Below, piece by piece: positions 1 to 5,300 of a stretch of 6,012 nucleotides of DNA. The notes beneath the pieces are model-generated. The model was not told the DNA's origin, searched no databases, and saw only the letters and a program-made list of their open reading frames with translations. The stretch lies in assembly GCA_021799915.1 (NCBI GenBank), contig JAJYZN010000158.1, forward strand, positions 1-6,012, given 5' to 3'. The DNA is from Actinomycetes bacterium (GTDB lineage Bacteria > Actinomycetota > Acidimicrobiia > Acidimicrobiales > RAAP-2). Position numbers and translations under genes: made by a program. Positions within the stretch are counted from its first letter, which is position 1; each line of letters begins with the position of its first letter.

Positions 1-1057
1 ACGGGATCCCCGTGATGGGCATGATCCCCATCGACATCCCGGCATTTTCGAATGCGCTGAAAGCGAAGAACGTGAAGATACCCGCGCACACCAGTCGTCC
101 GAAGGAGTCGCGAGCCAGCTGCGCGCAACGGAGCATCCGCCATGCCACGACCCCGAGTAGCAAGAGCACGACCGACGAGCCGACGAAGCCGAGCTGTTCT
201 CCGACCGCGGTGAAGATGAAGTCGGTCTGCTGCTCGGGAACGTAGCCGAGGTTGGTCTGGGCACCATGGAGGAGGCCGGTCCCGAAGAGACCGCCGGACC
301 CGAGCGCGTTCTTGGCCTGGGTGAGGTTGTAGAGCGATGTCTGCAGCGCCTTGCTCGGGTTTGCTGTGTCCTGGTGCAGGAAAGACGTGATCCGGGTGAT
401 CTGGTAGTGGTGCAGCAATCCGAGCTCCAGGGCACCCACCACGACCACGACCGCGGCGACGATCAGGACCACCAGGATCCGAGTCGGAAGTCCGGCGACC
501 GCAAGCATCACCAAAAGGACGATGGCCATGATGATGCCGGTCCCCAGGTCAGGCTGGGCAATCACCAGGGCGATGGGAATTCCCCCCATCACCAAGGCCT
601 TGATCACGTCGGACCAGGTCAAACCCTCCCGGCGCCGAGAGCAGAACGTCGCCAACCCGACGATGAGGGCCAGGACGGCGAACTCAGAAGGCTGGAGCTG
701 GAGAGGGCCCAGGCTGAACCATCTCTGGGAACCGAGCGCGTGCTTGCCGATGCCGGGAACCAGCACCGCCACCAGGAGGAACACGAAGGCCCCGTACACG
801 AACATGCCGATCGGCTCGAGCCTCCGGTAGTCGTTGATGCTCATGACCACCATGGCCACCAGCCCGAGAGCAACCCAGACGAGCTGGCGCTTCAAGAAGT
901 AAGTCGGGCTGATCCCTGTCGCGAGAAGCGTGCCGCGCGTCGCCGTGTACACCATGACTGCGCCAATCAGCGAGAGGAGGATGCTGACCCCGACGAGCAC
1001 CAGGTCGATACCGCCGAGCCGTCGCCGGGAAACCGTTCCCCTGGGAGCCGTGATCAC
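1..1057 (-). CDS. rodA: RodA-type SEDS peptidoglycan glycosyltransferase (3' partial, 352 residues visible)
   Basis: SEDS proteins polymerise lipid II into glycan strands in the cytoplasmic membrane together with a class B penicillin-binding protein. The visible part is a multi-spanning membrane protein with family landmarks: GSQRWFSLGPLQLQPSEF at 109-126, AQPDLGTG at 167-174, the large extracellular loop between about 213 and 280, VPEQQTDFIF at 273-282 with Asp279 at the position of the essential SEDS aspartate, and NAGMSMGIMPITGIP at 338-352. The last motif favours RodA over FtsW or SpoVE. The window ends just before the expected LPF-SYGGS segment, so perhaps 25-50 residues are missing. The GTG at 1057 overlaps the methyltransferase stop as GTGA. 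Only a weak AGG precedes it, so translation is probably coupled. The residue three after Glu125 is Val128, where Lys is common. It is normally found with mre or pbp genes, so its place after a biosynthetic cassette is odd. Confidence 0.9.
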   Translation of the reverse strand, partial: MITAPRGTVSRRRLGGIDLVLVGVSILLSLIGAVMVYTATRGTLLATGISPTYFLKRQLVWVALGLVAMVVMSINDYRRLEPIGMFVYGAFVFLLVAVLVPGIGKHALGSQRWFSLGPLQLQPSEFAVLALIVGLATFCSRRREGLTWSDVIKALVMGGIPIALVIAQPDLGTGIIMAIVLLVMLAVAGLPTRILVVLIVAAVVVVVGALELGLLHHYQITRITSFLHQDTANPSKALQTSLYNLTQAKNALGSGGLFGTGLLHGAQTNLGYVPEQQTDFIFTAVGEQLGFVGSSVVLLLLGVVAWRMLRCAQLARDSFGRLVCAGIFTFFAFSAFENAGMSMGIMPITGIP

Positions 1058-3006
1058 CTGGCCTGCACCGGGCCAGACACTACCGGCTCTGGGAGCAGGG
1101 CAGAGCGAGCCAGGAGGCGGTAGGTGTTCGAGCGTCGGCGCCGCCGTATCACCAGGGCGAGGACCTGGTCGCAGAGGAACGCAAGCAGGAAGAACGGCAG
1201 TGCAGCCACGAAGACGACGTCGCGCCGGAGATGGTCGTACCAACGGCTGGGCGGGCGCCAGGGAAGGTCGGGGGCCGGCGCCAGGCGGTTCACGAGGAGC
1301 CAGACTCCGAAGAGCAGGTCGACCGGCTGCGACGCGACACCGCGTTCGGTTGCCTCCACGCTCATGCCGCGCGCTCGTACCGCCTTCTCCAGGTTTCCAA
1401 GGGACAGAAGGTGCTGATGCTGGGGCTGGAACCACGGGACCCAGTACTTGCCCAGCAAGCGGCCGTATATGGAGTCGGGGTCGGGCAATTCGATGAGGAG
1501 GTAACCGCCGGGTTCGAGGACGTCCAGCGCGGCGTCGAGCTCTGCCATCGGGTCGCGGGTGTGCTCCAGGTAATGGTGCATGCTCACCACGTCGTAATGC
1601 CCGGTCAACTCTCCGGCCACCTCGGGGAACATCCCGCGGATCCCTCGTTGCACCCACCCCCGGTGCGCTGCCTCCTCGATGCTCGCGCTCATGTCGAGAC
1701 CATCGAAGCAGGTGTCCGGCCAGTGCTCGGCAGCGATCAGGCAGAAATGCCCGTGCCCCGCGCCCACGTCCAGCCAGCGTCGCGGCTGGTGGCGGCCATC
1801 CAGCATTGCCGCACGTCCCCGGTAGGAAGTGTCGGAAGAGCCGAACACGAGCTCGAGCTGCTCTTCTCCCAGTCCGTCGTAGAAGTCCTTGTAATAGAAG
1901 TCGAGCCCTTCGAGCGAGAGTCGCGGGTTCTGGAACACATGGCTGCAGTCCTCGCATCTGGTCAGTACGAATTCCCCAGGTTTGCGCTGGAGGAGGTCAG
2001 GCGTCCTCACCTCGACTTCGAGGCGGTGCGATCCGCACAAGGGACAATCCGGCCGCGGCGCTTCGAAGAAGCGGTCCAGGCCACCGGCCAGTAGCTCCTC
2101 GTAGACCGGGCGCAACGCGCGTGCGTCCACCCGATTCGAGGAGGTCGCCACCGTCTCGTCTTTCGATCGAGCGGTTGCGATGCGAACCAGCTCGATGGGC
2201 CCGAGCAGCCAGCGGAGCAGCGGCCGGTACCACAGGTCGACCGGCCGGATCGGGGTGCCGGCGAACGTGAGAACCGGCTGGACGCACCAGCAGGCGAGCG
2301 CCACGAGCCCCCACAGCCAGGTCACGGCGATGCCCACCCCGAGCAGTACGTAGAGTCCGGCAGGGATCACGATGGCAAGCGGCCACACTGCGCCAAACCT
2401 GGCACGCATCAGTGCCTTCGTCTCTGCCGGCGTGAGGCGCCGTGCCGCCAGCCCGTCGACCACCACCAGATCGGTCGTCGCCGGGGCGTAGCGCTTGTAC
2501 TGCGCGCTGCGGCGATGCAGGTCACCCGGACCCCGGAGAGGGCCGTGGGACTCGGAAGCCATCCCAAGCCGCTTTTCGACACCGGTCGACACGACCACTG
2601 CGGTACCGGCGGTCGCTCCCAGTGCGAGGCGGCGCTTTCGGAACGTCCGGGGATCGACGACCCTCAAGAGCGCCATCGCCGCTTCGACCCCAAGACGACC
2701 TGGCACGACGTCGACGACATCGAGCCCTTCGTGGCGAGCATGCTGTTCCACCTGGCGCCGCACTGAAGGCGGGATCTCGAGACTGCCGGCCTCGTGCCAG
2801 ACCCACTCGGGGTGACATGCCTCCCCGCTGGAACCAACCCCTGGAGCAATGGTCCCGTCCCCGCCGCCGGCGTTCGCCGGGTGCGCCGCTGGTGAGGCGG
2901 AGACGCGCGAGAGAGCGGTACAGCGGCGCCGAAGCCGGATCGCATTGCCCAAGGCCCCGATGGCCAGGATCCACCACACCCAGTCCCACGTCGCGAGGTG
3001 AGTCAC
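1054..3006 (-). CDS. Membrane-tethered zinc-ribbon SAM-dependent methyltransferase with long unassigned N-terminal region (650 aa)
   Basis: The C-terminal half is a class I SAM methyltransferase. A zinc ribbon (C321-x2-C324 and C351-x2-C354, followed by SHVFQNPRL) leads into motif I, WLDVGAGHGHF at 411-421. The acidic residue that would bind the SAM ribose is D438 in FDGLDMS. HHYLEHTRDP lies at 477-486 and LEPGGYLLIELPDP at 497-510. The N-terminal 310 or so residues have a Trp-rich hydrophobic segment (8-20) followed by RLRRR, a soluble stretch (about 75-200) that I do not recognise, and a hydrophobic hairpin at 207-249. A hydrophobic stretch at 597-620 is followed by RRRRR. These positive flanks suggest the catalytic domain is cytoplasmic and held at the membrane. 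Zinc-ribbon methyltransferases of this type usually have 300-400 residues, so the extra N-terminus is unusual and may be a fusion. The frame is continuous. The GTG start overlaps the glycosyltransferase stop as GTGA. The target is unknown. A glycolipid or polyketide intermediate is inferred from the neighbours. Confidence 0.85.
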   Translation of the reverse strand: MTHLATWDWVWWILAIGALGNAIRLRRRCTALSRVSASPAAHPANAGGGDGTIAPGVGSSGEACHPEWVWHEAGSLEIPPSVRRQVEQHARHEGLDVVDVVPGRLGVEAAMALLRVVDPRTFRKRRLALGATAGTAVVVSTGVEKRLGMASESHGPLRGPGDLHRRSAQYKRYAPATTDLVVVDGLAARRLTPAETKALMRARFGAVWPLAIVIPAGLYVLLGVGIAVTWLWGLVALACWCVQPVLTFAGTPIRPVDLWYRPLLRWLLGPIELVRIATARSKDETVATSSNRVDARALRPVYEELLAGGLDRFFEAPRPDCPLCGSHRLEVEVRTPDLLQRKPGEFVLTRCEDCSHVFQNPRLSLEGLDFYYKDFYDGLGEEQLELVFGSSDTSYRGRAAMLDGRHQPRRWLDVGAGHGHFCLIAAEHWPDTCFDGLDMSASIEEAAHRGWVQRGIRGMFPEVAGELTGHYDVVSMHHYLEHTRDPMAELDAALDVLEPGGYLLIELPDPDSIYGRLLGKYWVPWFQPQHQHLLSLGNLEKAVRARGMSVEATERGVASQPVDLLFGVWLLVNRLAPAPDLPWRPPSRWYDHLRRDVVFVAALPFFLLAFLCDQVLALVIRRRRRSNTYRLLARSALLPEPVVSGPVQAR

Positions 3007-4196
3007 GACGCGAGCTCCAGCAGGCGAGCGGCGGCGGCGGCGGCCCCGCCGGCCGCCGAGCAGGCCTGTTGCAATTTCTGTGCCGCATCCCTGTAGTGCG
3101 TCTCTTCGAGCACCGATCCGATTGCTTGGCGTAGCTCGGGCGCTCGCACCCGTCCGAAGCGGACCCGACGAGCCACACCCGCCCTCACCGCCTGCTCGGC
3201 GATGATCGGCTGGTCGTCTCGGATGGGTGCCAAGACCATCGGAAGGCCGTGGGCCAGGGTCTCAGAGACGGTGTTCTGACCACCATGGCTCACCACCGCG
3301 TCGGTGTGGGCCAGGACGCTCAATTGCGGTACGAAGGCTCGGACCACGAGGTGCTCGGGCCGCTGACCGATCACCTCGGAAGGTGCGACGAGCAGCGCCC
3401 GCACCTCTGCGTCCTCGAGTGCTTCGACGACAACTCTGAAGAACCGACCCCCTACCCCCTCGTTGACCGTCCCCAGGCTCACCAGGAGGCGCGGAACGTC
3501 CCCCGTCGACCAACCATCCGGCAGAGCAGGATCGGCGCACCTGCGGTCCGCCGATCCGGGTGCCGGCAGTGACGGCCCGACTGGCGCGACCGGCCCCGCA
3601 CCCGGCGGGGCAGCCAGGGGCCCGCTGAGCTCTTCGACGCTGAACACCAGGACCAAGTGCTCGGAGAACCGGAGGTCAGGTCCGTCCCACGCCCCGAGGC
3701 CATGGCGTTCTGCCAGGCGCGCCAACCCGTCACTCACCCACTTGCCGACTTTGGGAAGCCCGGCCAGCGGATCGACCAGCTCAGCCGACGTGGTGGCCGA
3801 CGTCGCCCACGGTATGCACCTCCGCCGAGCCACAATTGCCCCGGCCAGTGCCTGCTGGTCGACCAACAGCACGTCAGGTTCGAATCGGTCAGCCGCGGCA
3901 TCGACGTCGGGCACCATGGCGGTGGCGAGCGGCCACAGGAAGTCCTCCCACAAGAACTGGAGCGCCGACGCGCCTCGAAGACCGGTTGATCGCCGCCGCA
4001 TATCGGCAATGACGTCCCCGGTGATCCCGTCGCCCGCTTCGAGGACAACCGCACCGGAAGGCAGGATCGGCCTGAGGACGGACGTGCTGCCGACCCACGC
4101 CACGTCGTGCCCGGCAGCTGCAAGCGAATCGGCCACGGCGATCGTCGGGTTGACATGACCGGTGAGCGGTGGCACGACGATCAGGATGCGCGCCAC
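3003..4196 (-). CDS. GT1-family (UGT/MGT-type) glycosyltransferase (397 aa)
   Basis: This is an inverting GT-B glycosyltransferase of the type that moves a sugar from a nucleotide sugar onto a small lipophilic acceptor such as a macrolide, carotenoid or other polyketide. The N-terminal Rossmann half opens with ARILIVVPPLTGHVNP. His14 sits where the catalytic base of the family lies. The C-terminal donor-binding half has LLVSLGT at 237-243, VPQLSVLAHTDAVVSHGGQNT near 289-309 with Glu312 after it, GLPMVLAP at 317-324, and DDQ at 327-329, the usual sugar-contacting acid-Gln pair. Length is typical. The GTG at 4196 gives the family's natural N-terminus, has an AGGAG site, and overlaps the hydrolase end by 16 bases. 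The frame is open upstream to 4883, but those 229 residues are low-complexity Arg/Gly/Pro text out of frame inside the hydrolase gene. Donor and acceptor cannot be read from the sequence. It is probably a tailoring enzyme for the upstream synthase product. Confidence 0.9.
   Translation of the reverse strand: MARILIVVPPLTGHVNPTIAVADSLAAAGHDVAWVGSTSVLRPILPSGAVVLEAGDGITGDVIADMRRRSTGLRGASALQFLWEDFLWPLATAMVPDVDAAADRFEPDVLLVDQQALAGAIVARRRCIPWATSATTSAELVDPLAGLPKVGKWVSDGLARLAERHGLGAWDGPDLRFSEHLVLVFSVEELSGPLAAPPGAGPVAPVGPSLPAPGSADRRCADPALPDGWSTGDVPRLLVSLGTVNEGVGGRFFRVVVEALEDAEVRALLVAPSEVIGQRPEHLVVRAFVPQLSVLAHTDAVVSHGGQNTVSETLAHGLPMVLAPIRDDQPIIAEQAVRAGVARRVRFGRVRAPELRQAIGSVLEETHYRDAAQKLQQACSAAGGAAAAAARLLELAS
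3015..3018 (-). promoter_or_regulatory. Shine-Dalgarno site of the methyltransferase gene
   Basis: GGAG on the minus strand lies 8 bases before the GTG at 3006, within the last codons of the glycosyltransferase gene. Together with the GTGA start-stop overlap it supports 3006 as the start. Confidence 0.55.
3028..3043. repeat. Short GCG/CGC trinucleotide tract coding for Ala run
   Basis: About five tandem GCG units on the plus strand, read as GCC codons on the minus strand, encode an Ala run (GGAAAAAA) close to the C-terminus of the glycosyltransferase. It is a simple GC-rich microsatellite inside a C-terminal helix. It might vary in length between strains, and I see no other role. Confidence 0.5.
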
Positions 4197-4993
4197 TCGG
4201 TCTCCTGCAGCTCCGGTCGATGTGCCCTCACCCAGTCCAGTACGAGGGCTCGCACTTCGCTCGTCGCCCCCATGAGGACCGAGTGATCCGCACCTTCGAT
4301 CACTCGAAGATCGGCATTGGGCAGGACACGTGAGAGGAGCTCCGCGCGGTCCAGGATGTCCGAGTGCTCGCCGAACACCATCTTGACCGGACAGCTCACA
4401 CCTTGGAGGTCGACCTCCTTGAACGCCGGCGACTCTCGCAAGTCCCCCACCAAGGTCGTCCCGTAAATAAGGGCCTTGGCCGACGCCGCCATGCGGTTGA
4501 GCTTCCGGCCGCCGAGGTTCTCGAGCCACTGGTTCACGTCCTGGTCGTCGAGGACCAATCCCGCCAGGTCCAGGCCCTCGGCGAGCTGGCGACGCGACCG
4601 GGGGCGCAGCGATTCCACCGCCGCATGCACTTCGACGAGGATCATTCCTGCCACCCGCTCGGGATGGGACACGGCAGTGGCGAGCGCGACCACCCCGCCG
4701 TAGCTGTTGCCCACCAGGTGCACTGGGTGGTCGATTGCCAACGTGTCGAGCAGTCCCACCAGATCGTCGACGCTGTCGGCAACCGAGTAGCCGGACTCCG
4801 GGCGCTCGGAGAGGCCATGGCCGCGCAAGTCGTAGCACACCACGTCGGCAACGCCCGCAGCAGCATTGGCCACGGTGTACCACCAGCTCGACAGGTTGTC
4901 CATCACCAGCCCATGGATGAACACGATCGTCGGGCTGCCAGCTCCGAGGCGCTGGTAGAAGAGCTGGATGTCGTTGGCACGCGCGTTCGGCAT
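4181..4993 (-). CDS. Alpha/beta hydrolase (270 aa), possible thioesterase or esterase of the pathway
   Basis: The alpha/beta-hydrolase fold is clear. The oxyanion-hole turn is VFIHGL at 24-29, a YDLRGHGLSERP segment lies at 54-65, the nucleophile elbow is GNSYGG with Ser97, the likely acid is Asp212 in FGEHSD, and the catalytic His is His237 in GADHSVL. The catalytic set is therefore complete, and the length is normal for the family. I see no signal peptide or membrane segment, so it should be cytoplasmic. The frame is open up to 5107, but the ATG at 4993 begins a natural N-terminus and sits one base after the ACP stop (TGA-G-ATG). There is no good Shine-Dalgarno site, so translation probably restarts from the ACP. 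Next to an ACP it could release or edit acyl chains, but the sequence alone does not fix the substrate. A haloperoxidase-like or lactonase role is equally possible. Confidence 0.87.
   Translation of the reverse strand: MPNARANDIQLFYQRLGAGSPTIVFIHGLVMDNLSSWWYTVANAAAGVADVVCYDLRGHGLSERPESGYSVADSVDDLVGLLDTLAIDHPVHLVGNSYGGVVALATAVSHPERVAGMILVEVHAAVESLRPRSRRQLAEGLDLAGLVLDDQDVNQWLENLGGRKLNRMAASAKALIYGTTLVGDLRESPAFKEVDLQGVSCPVKMVFGEHSDILDRAELLSRVLPNADLRVIEGADHSVLMGATSEVRALVLDWVRAHRPELQETEWRAS
4202..4206 (-). promoter_or_regulatory. Shine-Dalgarno site deciding the glycosyltransferase start
   Basis: AGGAG on the minus strand lies 5 bases before the GTG at 4196, inside the last codons of the hydrolase gene. 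It supports initiation at 4196 rather than at the distant in-frame ATG at 4883, whose frame runs antisense-free but out of register through the hydrolase gene. Confidence 0.65.
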
Positions 4994-4994
4994 C

Positions 4995-5285
4995 TCAGGC
5001 GCCAGTGCACGAGACGATGTAGTCCACGAGGCGGCCCACAGTGAGGCCCATGATCTCCTCGAGCTCCATGCCTCCCAACCACGCGACGAAGTCGACCTGC
5101 TCTCCATAGTGCTCCATGAGCTTCTCGGACAAGGCGACGAACTCGATGCTCTCGATCTCCAGGTCCTGGTCGAAGGAGGTGTCCATACCGACCTCGAGAC
5201 CGAGCAGGTAGTCCTCCCCGACGACGGTGCCGATCATCGCCGTCACCGCCTCGAGCACCAGCTCTGGACTGCTGTCACCCCTCAT
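4995..5285 (-). CDS. Free-standing acyl carrier protein (96 aa)
   Basis: This small acidic protein carries the growing acyl chain as a thioester on phosphopantetheine. The attachment site is Ser46 in DLEIESIEFVALSEKL, which aligns with the usual D-S-L helix-II motif of ACPs. Here the serine is flanked as E-S-I. Helix I (about 8-22) and the closing GLTVGRLVDYI segment (about 80-90) fit the four-helix ACP fold. At 96 residues it is slightly longer than the common 75-85, because of a longer N-terminus and a WLGGMELEEI stretch before the last helix. The ATG at 5285 has a near-perfect Shine-Dalgarno site. It directly follows a PPTase domain that can activate it, and its stop lies 1 base from the hydrolase start. 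It is most likely a dedicated carrier for the upstream synthase rather than the fatty-acid-synthesis AcpP. The ACP identity is firm and its partner is inferred. Confidence 0.88.
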   Translation of the reverse strand: MRGDSSPELVLEAVTAMIGTVVGEDYLLGLEVGMDTSFDQDLEIESIEFVALSEKLMEHYGEQVDFVAWLGGMELEEIMGLTVGRLVDYIVSCTGA

Positions 5286-5292
5286 GTCACGC

Positions 5293-5300
5293 TCACCTCC
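5293..5300 (-). promoter_or_regulatory. Strong Shine-Dalgarno site for the ACP gene
   Basis: On the minus strand the sequence reads GGAGGTGA, followed by a 7-base spacer (GCGTGAC) and the ATG at 5285. It is an almost full match to the 16S rRNA anti-Shine-Dalgarno sequence and the strongest site in the window. Its last three bases are the TGA stop of the upstream PPTase/PKS gene, so termination and re-initiation are physically coupled. It supports the ATG at 5285 as the ACP start. Confidence 0.8.

Noticed and set aside
1052..1059. AGGTGATC, a good anti-Shine-Dalgarno match at the rodA start
   Set aside because: It includes the GTG start itself, and no start codon lies at a suitable distance downstream, so it is more likely chance than a ribosome site.
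266..1123. Long plus-strand open frame (285 codons) opposite rodA
   Set aside because: It runs antisense to a clear SEDS gene and its translation is rich in His, Asp, Glu, Gln and Arg with no hydrophobic core or motif. It is a typical by-product of high GC content.
1231..2094. Long plus-strand open frame (287 codons) opposite the methyltransferase domain
   Set aside because: It is antisense to a domain with recognisable zinc ribbon and SAM motifs, has no ribosome site that I can see, and shows no family signature.
2442..3134. Plus-strand open frame of 230 codons across the glycosyltransferase/methyltransferase junction
   Set aside because: Its translation is Arg/Pro/Ser-rich low complexity and it crosses the antisense of two real genes.
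4364..5044. Plus-strand open frame of 226 codons opposite the hydrolase
   Set aside because: It is antisense to a hydrolase with a complete catalytic triad. Its composition is that of a shadow frame.
4994..5107. Extended start of the hydrolase at 5107
   Set aside because: The extra 38 residues are Ser/Trp/Arg-rich and lie out of frame within the ACP gene. The ATG at 4993, one base after the ACP stop, gives the normal family N-terminus.
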